NCBI RefSeq assembly: GCF_037975245.1
Contig: NC_092582.1
Coordinates: 26,204,077 to 26,268,076 of the forward strand
Origin: Apostichopus japonicus
Lineage: Eukaryota; Echinodermata; Holothuroidea; Aspidochirotida; Stichopodidae
Reading direction: 5' to 3'
Length of the DNA stretch: 64,000 bases
The notes under the pieces were generated by a model that was not told the origin of the DNA, ran no database searches, and saw only the letters and a program-made list of their open reading frames with translations. A program made the position numbers and the translations under genes. Positions 10,790-22,081 of the stretch are shown piece by piece (the stretch's first letter is position 1; each line of letters starts with the position of its first letter).

Positions 10790-13370
10790 TATCGTCTTAA
10801 CAAGTAACAGTCTAATTATTTTTATGATTAAAACTTATGTTTTGAACATCCTCCGATGGTCAATCACTACCAAGCCCAAAATGAAAAATTAGAATAAGGT
10901 GAATTAGGTATAAGACAATAGTCCTTGACTTTCATGATAGAGGCGGTATTATTTAGTGCAGTCATTGTCTACCATTTGTGTTGAATACACAGAAATCAGA
11001 GCAAATAAACATTCACATGTGAATCAGTCCTTTTCGTAATTAAAGTAATTTAGTCATCATTTCCAGGGTAAGAAAATCGTTTCTTGGAAACTAAATCAGT
11101 GCCAAACCTACTGTAACTTGACATTACAACCGATTTAAACTAAGTATCAAACGAACCTTGTCACGATAATGCATAAATTAATCGCCGTTCATTGTTTTGC
11201 GTAATTCAACTGCTTTGTAGTACCTTCCGTTAAAACCTCATTTCTCCATTAAAGTATATTGTCCAGGCAATAAAAAATTTTGTTTTGTGACGATAATTTT
11301 CATTTGAAATGTTTAAAAGCACCACTGTAGTCTATACCTAACTTTACTGTTTTTCATTTTTCGCTTCGAAATTACTTGACCAACCTCCAAAATTACATTT
11401 AATTTCCAGAATTGATTATGCCACCATTTGAATACAAATAACTGTCATGGTGAAAATGGAAATTCCCAAGTTTATATTCTTTATTACCATCATAAAATAA
11501 TTTATTAAATATTTTAATCCCGTTTCTGGTATTAAACAGCAAGCATTTTTGCACAAATTGCTTCTTAAGAATTTGATATTATAGTGTTGTATGATCGAAC
11601 CATCGATATTATGAACTTGTTGAAATATCATACTTACTTAAAAATCAATAACAGAGAGATTTATATCAGCAGTGTTCCAGCAGCGTTATCTATATATAAC
11701 AGAACATACAGATCTAATATCAGAAAGGTGACTTTGAGCAGTGTCCCTATCAGCGTTATCTATATATAACAGAACATACATATCTAATATCAGAGAGATA
11801 CCTATCAGCAGTATTCCATCAGCGTTATCTATATATAACAGAACATACAAATCGCTAAGCGTAGCTAAGTTCCCGTATTCCAATATAGGCCTACATAGGC
11901 TTGTAACCACTGAATATATTTGACAGAGGTTTTTATCGAATGTTTATTTCCAGTTTGATGATGACAGCAGTTATGATGATTAATTCCTCTTAAGTTTAAT
12001 TTATTCAGTTTTCCTTTTTAATCCTGACATTATTATTTCTAAACTTTATGCTCGTGGTGCAAAGATATGTCGGCCGTATTTTCACAGCGTTGTAAATCTA
12101 CGGAAAGTTCGTTCGAAGTCTTCTCGCTCGTACCTTCGGTTCTATTTCTTTTACGTAACTCAATAAAATAACGGCTAGTGCGAGCTCATCACTAAGACTA
12201 AAAGGAGGTGCAGCACTTTAGAGAGAACGTGGCTGCTAGTGGAAGATGATTGTATAGCTATCAAGGTATCAGTTTGACGTCATATTATCAGCATATTTTA
12301 TAGTCTTCGCTTCCGAATTCTTCTTTCCTGGATGTTCGTACGTAGTTTGTTTATCTTTGGATATTTCTTGATAAATTCGCGACACTATGGTTGTCAAACC
12401 ACTGTCCAGTTGACCTCCTCCTTATGTAAGTACACTCGTTTACTAAATTACTTTAAAAACAGTAAGACATAGGCTACATACTTGAAAGAAATTGTTACTT
12501 TTTGAATTTTTTATCCTCCACCACAAATACAGTAGGAATCATTGTGGACTTGTCCAATAGACCTACTGTATATTAGTTGTAAATAAGGTTTAACGATACT
12601 TTTTATAACTAAAGATAAAGCTATTTCCTAGGGTGTTTATTACAGCCAACGCTGTGCAAAAACGAAGTTCCTATATATTTAATCTGTGGAAAGAAAACAT
12701 CATAATGATATTTGCTATTTGTGATCTAGAAATAACTTACTTTGTCCAAAAGAAACATAATGTGTGTGTTAACTACAACTATATTGGATTAATATCGATA
12801 TTCGTAATCATTACACCCATTCTCTTGTAAAATATGTTATACCCTCTACGTTAAATACTAAACGATTCAGTTGAAGATAGGTGGTGACAATGTTTAGTTT
12901 GTAAACTACGTTTAAATCAAACTTAAACGAATTTACGAGAAATTGTGATTCGACGACACAGTAAATAGTTTATGACAGCATGAACACAAGTTCTGGACGA
13001 ATAGAAGTGGAATAAAAAGAAGAATATGATACAATAATAATTTAAAGTTGGAAGTACAGTACGTTGTGATTAATCCGAATGGTTTCAGGTTTCTAGATCT
13101 GTTGTAAATCTTTATTTTAGAGGGCGTTCGACATTTTCACTAGATCAGTTTCAGCGCGGAAGTTATTTTGGAAATACTACCGTAGTGTCTTAAAATTAGC
13201 ATTTATTTTTCATGTTTGCGTTTTGTTTGTTTTTTTCTTCCGCCGAGATTAAAACTAACGAGTGTGGTAACGAGCATTTAAACTGCTGTTGTTGTTAAAT
13301 ATAATCTGATAGTGTCATATATACACGAATTACCTGCTGTTTTTGGTAAATGTACATGATATACAAGATA
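10790..13370. other. AT-rich stretch, no gene recognised; one small tandem repeat
   Basis: No family-level coding signal was seen. A roughly 70-base unit containing GCGTTATCTATATATAACAG is repeated three times between 11655 and 11850. The small ORFs there, on both strands, come from this repeat. A donor-like TTATGTAAGTAC near 12421 ends a stretch that could be a non-coding first exon. Confidence 0.5.
11655..11850. repeat. Three-copy ~70-bp tandem repeat
   Basis: The phrase CAGCGTTATCTATATATAAC recurs at about 11680, 11751 and 11819 with similar following sequence (AGAACATACA, CTAATATCAG). Each unit contains a TATATATA-centred palindrome. Confidence 0.8.
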
Positions 13371-14097
13371 TAGCTGGGTCATTCCATATCAAATCACCAA
13401 ATTTTGGGGTATGTTGTAGTTCGACATCTTTGAAAAATTCCCAAATGTATTGTATGAGTGGACCGCCATAAAATAAGCATATTCTGAAAATTTCAGTTGC
13501 ATTGCTTTACAATTGGCCGATTTAAAATTCTTTGAAATTTCGCAATTTGTCGCCACCATGACATTTTCTTGACTTTTGAGGTCTCATTTCTCAGCAATTA
13601 CACATTCTACTACCTTTCTATTACAGATGCCTATAGAGTCTAACCCATAGAACAGGAAAATAAAAAAATAGGCTACAAATATATTGTCTTGTGGAGTTAG
13701 GTCAAGTTAAAAGTGTCAAAATATTTAATTTTTGTACTTTTCACTAAAAAATGTGCTATTTTGAGTGATGAATTGCTCCTAAACCATTGCTTCAGGGTAC
13801 TTGATTCTTTCAGAGGTTATTATGTCTAGTACAAACATTACAAAATAATGATTACAATGCTTTCCTAGAATATGTTTGCAAGTCGTGCAACTCTAAAGTT
13901 GCTATTTCATGCTGCGATTCAGCATGAGGTAGGGGTTTTGATGCAACCTAAAAATAACCAACATTTCCTCAATATCATGGACAACACTACTCTCTGGGAC
14001 CTGATCTGTCTAAGCTTAGAGGCTCAAAGTATAGCAAACAGCATCTAAAGTCAATGGATGTATACTAAAGCCTTCACTACAGTTAGCTTATCGACGA

Positions 14098-14637
14098 ATG
14101 TGTCAATTTAGGGGTATGAAAGAACTTGACACGGCAGACATTTTGTGGTCAAGTTCTGCTCAATTGTACGTTGCATATGCACAGAATAATAAATATATTG
14201 AGATCATTACATTTCTGAGGAACCACACATATGAAAAACACATACAGTTGAGTGATTTTGATTTTTCCTTGATAGAAATCGTTGATCAAATCCTTAAGTG
14301 CGTCAATTATGAGCCCACCATGCTACAGTATGATGTATTTCCGTCACTGCACTGTGTACACAGTTATAATACATATAGGCTTATATCGCATGTGTTATGT
14401 ACCCCTGTACGAAACTTTCACTGTGCGATGTTATCGATAAATGCCTTCACAGAAATCTTCGATCAAAGTAGATCATACAATACTAGTGTGCTCATTATGT
14501 CTAAACCAATTCCAAACACATCTACATATATTTACGAAAAGCTGCGGGTAATTTTGAACGGGTATATCTTCGTTGCAACGAATGGATGCAGACATTTTGA
14601 TAACCTCGAAGTGAAGGGTTTTATTGTTATGACGTAA
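14098..14637 (+). CDS. Unrecognised 179-codon open frame
   Basis: A single uninterrupted frame from ATG to TAA, rather long for such AT-rich DNA. The predicted protein shows no signal peptide, membrane segment, zinc finger or enzymatic motif that I recognise. It has scattered His/Cys and ordinary composition. No neighbouring exon with matching phase was found. About 700 bases upstream, around 13378, the sequence contains GGTCATTCCATATCAAATCA, a phrase I associate with repeats in other invertebrates. The ORF may therefore be a remnant of a transposon gene, or chance. Confidence 0.2.
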   Translation: MCQFRGMKELDTADILWSSSAQLYVAYAQNNKYIEIITFLRNHTYEKHIQLSDFDFSLIEIVDQILKCVNYEPTMLQYDVFPSLHCVHSYNTYRLISHVLCTPVRNFHCAMLSINAFTEIFDQSRSYNTSVLIMSKPIPNTSTYIYEKLRVILNGYIFVATNGCRHFDNLEVKGFIVMT

Positions 14638-14639
14638 CT

Positions 14640-17600
14640 TTTCCGACCAATCATGAGCGACTATTTATACACAATTGAGAACCTGTTTGGGAAAAAAAAA
14701 TTCGCGTCCCGGTTCAATGGACTGCCTGATCCGCCTATTGCTACGCCTCTGCGTCGGCATACAAATTCCCCATGCGAGTTTGGATGCTTGCGAGTGATGT
14801 GCCTTAACGCAATCGTTATAGTTTAATTTACCATAACTTGCTTGATCGTGTGCGTCTGTTGACCTAAATTGAGGGCGTACGACTTCTTCGGTCTAAGTGG
14901 CCGCTGTCTCGCGGAATAACAACTTTTACTTATTTTCTCGGGAAAAAAAGGAGAGTAAAACTTGAAACTAGTCAGTTAAGAACCAAAAAAGGTATTAGTC
15001 TATTGCGTTATCTCATACATATTATGTAGTAATAAAATGTATGCAATTACACGTACACGGGTCGATCAGCGTGTCATAAGTCCTGAAATCTACAATCTTG
15101 TGAATTAGATTGGCTTCTGGCAGTGTCTCCCAATCTCATTGAAGCAATTGAGAACACTAGGATGAATGATGAACCGTGAACGATAATCTTACTATGTGGA
15201 ATATATATTGTGGAACCATGTGACCTTTGTCTGTCCATTGTCTCGTTCTCACAAGGGGGGCGGAAGTGGTTGCAATCTCGGGGAGGGGAGGCCATACATC
15301 GAGGGAAAGTGGGATTTGCGACATTTATATGAGTGAAAACCACGAAGTTACCTCCAAACTTCCGAGACAAAATATTCTCGGTCCATTCCGTAGCACAAAT
15401 TCCAGAATTGAAATTAGTTTAACAAAGAAGAACTTGTTAATGTCACTTGTATCAAATTTTTCAACAAAATGGCACATGGTAATTAAAAATGATGATTGTT
15501 ATTAAAAATTGTTATTAAAAATGGTTAATAAAAATATGGCTTTTTAACAAATTATGTCATTTGAGACGGGTACATGTTATTAAAAAGGAGCATTTCTTAT
15601 ACGTATAGAGGGGCAATATTGAGTGTTTAATAACAGTTATCAAATTATCGTTAAGACCCACCCCACCTCCACAGTCTCGGACCACGCACTCACTTTGCTG
15701 GTCGGGGAAAATACTGAGGGGCTTGGAAAATATCGAAACAAATGAACTGTGCACAGATGGTGCCGGGTAATGTAATTGACTCCGGGGCCAAACCGTGTTG
15801 TCTCGGACGCTCATGCACCTATTGTCAATTAAATATTATTCTCAGTGATTTCAAATGATTTAAAAAGTAATTTGAAAATATCTAAGCCCATTAATAAATT
15901 AGATCATGATATTCAGGCTAGCGTTCCCTCGACATTTTCACAAACCTTCCTAGTTTGCTGCAAAGTAAGATAGTATAACATTGTCATGTTAATATTAAAA
16001 TATAGCCCTATAGTTTTTTCACTAAGTGAAGGGTTTTTGAATATTAATCAAGTCTTAAAATATCGTCGTGCGGAGCCGTGTCATACTTATCTTTTGTTAA
16101 ACAATAATGGGATATTGTTTTAATTTTCGGTATCTGTAATTTTCTATTCTAAATGGTAACTTGTCTATTCAAGCTTATGACTTATACATTGCCATGAACG
16201 TTTAATATCAACCAACAATTATAAAAATCAACTAGAAAAGCTGATTCTAGTACAAATAAATGTATCCGTCGGTAACCCGTTTGTCTTGATAAATATATTA
16301 ATGTTATAAACTCTGTATATTTAAAGCATCTTATTGAGATGTTTTCTATTCTGTCCAATACTGAAATCCTATAACAATGTAATTTATTATCTTAGTTGAA
16401 GAGTCACGTCTTATTTGCATATATTTAAATATACTGGAATTGTTGTCTCTAACCTACACATGGATGTAGCAGGACGCTCTGATTCTGACCAGCAACGATA
16501 ATTATTGATTAATAGAGGGCGTGCTCAATAGATCACTTATTGTTTGAATATTTGTCAGTCAACTAGACAGACAGGGCAGTTCCTTACAATCACATCATCT
16601 AACATACACTATAGCATTTACATGTTCCATCAAAGACAGGGTAGCCCCCCCCCCTCCCCTCACGCAAAAATTTTAGGGGACGCAACCGGGATTTGCAAAA
16701 ACCGGCAAATAAAAATAAATATCCGTGATATATATGATACTGCAGTAGGCTACTTTGTGTTGATAGTACGGCGTATTCTGCTTCTGATCAGATATTCCCT
16801 CATAGTGGCACACTATGCATAGAACGAGATTTCTATGAACGGTACCTTTGATTCAGTAATTGACCCTTCTAGACAAAGTTACCCGCGTCACGTGGTACCG
16901 GCTCTAACATAAACAACACATCTGATGTATCGCTGATGTATTGATACCTTCGTATGTCTGCCTATAAACGTACTATTGTGTATTGTAAATGTGCTTCATC
17001 GTAAATATATACAGTACCGTGGCCACCGGGAGAATGGGAACACGTGCCTTCTCCCCCTCCCCTACCCCCCTCCCTTCCCCTCCCCTAAATGTTGTTGAGG
17101 ATTGCATGCGTTTAATAACACACGCAAAGAAAATCGTATACATAGCAGTCGATATAATGGAAATTATAGCACCATTTTGCACTTTTATCGAAACACCTGA
17201 CGAGAGGAGAGTGGGAGGTCAGGGAGATTGTCTGGGATATGTGACCAGTGCGAAGAGGAGCCCGGTTACATAATCGTCCCAGGATCCGACCTGGGGTTCG
17301 ACTCTCCTACAGCGGAGTGCGCAAGGAGGTGGGGCGAGCATGTGCAGGCCATGGCCCCATCTCGGATCGTTAGTCGGGGAGCTAGGGGTAGTGAGAGCAT
17401 GTGGGTCATGGTCCCATCTCGGATCGTCAGTCGTTAGGAAATGGTTCAGTCGGTGGATTGTTGCAATCATCCTGGGGAGAATTGGACCCTTTATACGGTT
17501 GTATCATCACCCTTACTATTATGTTATCATTTATTAGTTAACATTGCGTTGAGTGTAACTTATATGGACCTGCTGTATAGTCTAAATACGCACAGTGCAC

Positions 17601-20600
17601 AATTATATGTCTAAATTTATATTTCCGGGCAGGATCTCCAGACACCCATCTCAGATAGCAGCCGGTTTCAATAATCCAGCTCAGTCCCCCTACTCTATAA
17701 AGTCCTTCATCCGCCTCTGGACCTACCACAAAAGTTCAGGCTCTATGACTTAAACAAAAGGGAGTAATTAATATCAATCCCCCTCCCCTCCCCTCCCCCA
17801 CACACCTTTGATATCCTGTGCACACCATTGCGCTACTGCACCATATTGTCGCTTAACTGAAGCATATAAAGTTCTTTATATGAAAAACAGTATGATATTC
17901 TCAGTATTCTAACATGATTCAATAATTTGAAAACATCTAATCAGTTCATTTATAAGAGGCATTGTTGATATCTTTAACTATAACTTTGTTCTTCCGTTCA
18001 TTGAAATCCTGTCTAACTGAAGTTAATCAACAAAGGAGAACTGACTGGGACGATCAATTTGAACAGAGCAAAATATTATTTGTTTCTAGAACTGGACTCG
18101 AAACACGGACCCTTACAATCCTAATCTTACTTGTTAGAATCCCGCTCTATAGCTCATTATATAGACACTCTCTTTCGTCAAGTTGTGCATAATTTCTTTC
18201 CTTTTTTATATTTGTTTAATAAACAGTGATTTTACGTTGTTTTCATTTTCGTAAACGAATCTGTAGATTTCTTGTTGAGACATATTAAGAGTTGGCCATC
18301 ACTGCTTGTATAGTTTCATCTACACAGTTTGCGTACTTTACAGGCATATTACGCACATAGGACAAAATACATCGGAAACTTACAATGTTTGCGTATTAAT
18401 AGACGTAACAATGCATGAACGTACAGTAGGTACCTTTGAACGTCTGATATGACAGAATAAACACAGCAAGGCATAAATATCAGATATGTATTGTGTTATC
18501 AAATAAAGTCTTTGATTGTGTAAACTATAAAACATGAACTTTGGAACCAGTTACAACTATAGAATGATTCCTACCGATATCTATTTAGCGTCCAGGATCG
18601 TATGTCAGAACGTCACATGACCTACACGACGCCATCTTGCAAATTGGATGCTCTTCATTCCTGTTTCCGTATGTTCTTTTTTCGTGATTATCGTCAGTTC
18701 TTTTAGGATTAAGGATTCTAAACTTAAATTCTACTCTGGATGATAAACCAACAAAGCGATAATCGTACTGGTAAGTAACGCACAGGAGAGAGTAATGGTG
18801 TGAAGCTATATATGTACTGATATACTAAACACGTCATTAATAACACAGGCTGTGTACTGATATACTAAACACGTCATAAATAACACAGGCTATATGCTAA
18901 ATTTATGACAACAGATTATTATATAAAGGATTAAATTCCATGTCTGTATGATCGTATTTCAATGTCGCTTTCGATATTTCATTAATTTGAAGGGAATAAT
19001 TTTAAGCTCATGTTGGTCAAACTGTTATTATGTAAATCCTGGTTATTTAATAGTTCATTCATGTAGCTACAACATATCTCTTCCAATCAGAACATGTGCT
19101 ATCCTTTCACTCTATTGCTGTCAGACCAGATCATAAATATACTTACAGTGAGTCCTGTCGAAACAGAAATGTAGAATTGTAATACTTTCATAGCAGGCCT
19201 TGCGCCCTTAGGTTTATAGGTCCAACTTAAATGAATGAATCGGGATGAAAATCATTTAATATATTCCTCACGGTATAGGCTTACTTTCAGCTTGCATTAT
19301 ATACACGAGAGAGATGCATTTGTTTTACTTTCTATCCGTATAGAACATGGAATAAATCATGTTGGAAGAATATGGACCATTGGATCAGTTTTACCAAGAT
19401 ACATCTAGTGAGAAGTTCATGGATCATGGTATAAGTTAGGCATATATGTGCGAAGTAAAGAGAACATTGAATAAGTTAGAATAGGCTTACCCGGTGGGAA
19501 TGTGGTTCTTGTCAGTGAAACCACTGTGAAAGATTACAGTATTATTAAACTCTACAAACTTCCTGATAACAAGGAAGAATATAAAAACAATAGAATGAAC
19601 TGATTACGTTTATGAAAATAACTTATTTTTAAGATTTTTGTTTTTATGATAGCAATCACGTGACTGATATTTTTGCTTAATCAGAACGATGCATGGTAAT
19701 ATTATTTTTCTGAAATTATTAGAAAAATATAAATCATGTGAGATTCAAACTAATCTAGCTTATAAAGGAACCGTTACTATAAATTTTCCTCTGCCCGAGT
19801 CTCAGTCGTGCTACTTAAAGCAGCAGTTTAACTTAGGCTTTCAATTTTACCCTGGTAGGGTAATATACTATACAAAAGGATGTGTATTAATAACAGCGGG
19901 TCATCCCTGTTTAGTGTCATAAAATAAAGGTTACTTAGGGAATTATTAATCAATTTGATCCTCAATGTTAATATTTCGTCAAGTGCACGCTTGGTAATGA
20001 ACCGTGACTATAGTCAAACGTATGACGTACATCTTTATCTGATGTCACTATCGATTAGTAATGATAGAATAATAAAAATAAACTCAAACAGCTTCTTTAG
20101 CATGCAAATGATAAACGTTGTATCTACAATTAGGAGAGCCTCACAATAATTGTGAAGCCCGCCATCTAAACTGACGACCTGTAGGTGACATTCTAAAAGG
20201 ATATCATGAATATTGATGACAAAACAGAAAGTTGAGTTTTCAGGTTGGGTTGATATTAGATTACTTCGATTAGATTAGAAGGTCGATGTTTTGTGTAAAC
20301 AATAAATAGTAAATAAGGGATAAGGAGAGATTCACTTTGATGTAATCTTTGTCGAGCCAGAGACCTGTTGGTATATAGTGACTGGTTCTGTTGACTTATA
20401 TAATTATATATTGATTTATGATAATTTTAGTAAGTTAGTTTAATCCATGCACACTGTATCTATGTATTCAACAGATCATCGCTTTGAGAGATAATCATAG
20501 ATAATATCACTCAAAGGAAAAGAAAAGGCCCAAGTTCATCCCGCCAACCGGCCGCAAAAGTTGTTGTGACGTCATTATTGATGGAGCGCCTTACAGTGCA

Positions 20601-20700
20601 AGGTTTGTTGTAGTTACATAGTTTTGGATTAGTAGCTTAAGCATAAGAAGGCTGATGTTAAAATAAACATTGGTAACGACTTAAGCCTCAGCATTGCAAA
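14640..20700. other. AT-rich intergenic or intronic DNA, no gene recognised
   Basis: Short ORFs here lack family features. It contains short G/C tracts (16645, 17050, 17780), a 40-base tandem duplication at 18813-18892, and a possible first exon near 18600-18771 ending in a good donor (ACTG|GTAAGT). A roughly 60-base duplication (CCCATCTCGGATCGT) spans 17350-17437, next to a GGTTCGACTCTCC phrase that resembles a pol III B box. Confidence 0.45.
18813..18892. repeat. 40-bp tandem duplication
   Basis: TGTACTGATATACTAAACAC starts at 18813 and again at 18853, each followed by GTCAT(T/A)AATAACACAGGCT. It is a near-perfect two-copy repeat and so a recent duplication. Confidence 0.85.
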
Positions 20701-20926
20701 TACACTGCAAAAACAAATTGGTTAATTTCATAACCAATTCCATTGTTTGGAATGTAATTGGTCAAGCCAACCATTATATTGTTTACTTGTAACCAACGTA
20801 CACCAATTTAGTAGGTAGTCCTGAACATTAGCAATAGGTTAACTACACCAACAATAATTGGTTCTAAGTACGTCATTATATGAGTCATATCCGTGACTTT
20901 GTTCTCTGCATGCTTTGGCTCGCCAC

Positions 20927-21400
20927 GCGCGTATGGAAAGCCATTTTAACATTTAATCGGGAATTTTAGATATCTGAAATTGTTTCTTATTTCAGATATC
21001 TGAAATTGAATTCGAGATATCTAAAACAGATTTCGAGATATCTGAAATTCTAATTCAGATATCTGAAATTGAATTCGAGATATCTGAAATTGAATTCGAG
21101 ATATCTAAAATAGATTTCGAGATATCTGAAATTCTAATTCAGATATCTGAAATTGAAATCGAGATATCTGAAATTGAATTCGAGATATCCGAAATTGAAT
21201 TCGAGATATCTGAAATTCTATTTCAGATATCTTACATTTAATTCGAGATATCTGAAATTGAATTCGAGATATCTGAAATAAAATTCAAGATATCTACAAT
21301 TCTAATTCGAGATATCTGAAATTGAATTCGAGATATCTGCAATTGAATTCGAGATATCTGAAATGCATATGCATAAATTCCCGATTAAATGTTAAAATGG
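20927..21400. mobile_element. Foldback element 1 (palindromic GATATC/GAATTC array)
   Basis: It begins with GCGCGTATGGAAAGCCATTT, then AACATTTAATCGGG, and ends with CCCGATTAAATGTTAAAATG, the inverse. Between them is a tandem array of a roughly 21-base unit, GAATTCGAGATATCTGAAAT, with both a GAATTC and a GATATC palindrome, so the array can fold at many points. Its right terminus lacks the outer CTTTCCATACGCGC part and abuts the next element directly. Confidence 0.75.
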
Positions 21401-21915
21401 CACGTATGGAAAGCCATTTTAACATTTAATCGGTAATTTTCATATATCTCTAATTGAATTCGAGATATCTGAAATTGAATTCGAGATATCTAAAATTCTA
21501 TTTCAGATATCTGAAATTGAATTCGAGATATCTGAAATTGAATTCGAGATATCTGAAAATGAATTCGAGATATCTGAAATTTTATTTCAGATATCTGAAA
21601 TTGAATTCAAGATATCTGAAATTGAATTCGAGATATCCAAAATTCTATTTCAGATATCTGAAATTGAATTCGAGATATCTGAAATTGAATTCGAGATATC
21701 TGAAATTGAATTCGAGATATCTCGAATTCAATCTCATATATCTGAAATTCCCTGGTATTTCGAGATATCTGAAATTGATTTTAAGATATCTGCAAATATT
21801 TGTAGATATCTTAAATAAATTGGAGATATCTGTAATTTAATTTGAGATATCTGAAATTATTTCGAGATATCTGAAATTCGTTATTAAATGTTAAAACGGC
21901 TTTCCATACGCGCGG
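21401..21915. mobile_element. Foldback element 2 (same family)
   Basis: It starts CACGTATGGAAAGCCATTTT and ends with AAACGGCTTTCCATACGCGC, the inverted copy of the same terminus. The interior is another array of the GAATTC-GATATC unit. A 128-codon ORF reading as repeated NSRYLKL runs through this array and is a product of the repeat, not a gene. The SAMD3-like gene starts 167 bases downstream. Confidence 0.75.
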
Positions 21916-22081
21916 GAAACCGCTCTCCGTTTAATTGTGTGCGTCCACCACTAGCACTGCACTGCAATTTATTGTGTTAACCACCCAGTTACGTACGTTA
22001 CACAACACTGATGAGTGCACTCCAGGCACAACGGCAAGGTGTACCAGGTAAACTAAGCTAATTCCGCTCATTTTAATCGAC

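Noticed and set aside
17290-17305. tRNA gene or tRNA-derived SINE
   Set aside because: GGTTCGACTCTCC resembles a pol III B box, but no A box or cloverleaf pairing could be found around it.
19689-19922. Possible Ig exon (CEIQTN...GTVTINF)
   Set aside because: It has a vaguely Ig-like strand pattern, but no acceptor/donor pair in phase 1 and no tryptophan or second paired cysteine.
21454-21840. 128-codon ORF reading as repeated NSRYLKL
   Set aside because: It is the translation of the GAATTC-GATATC foldback array; the unit length of 21 bases keeps the frame open.
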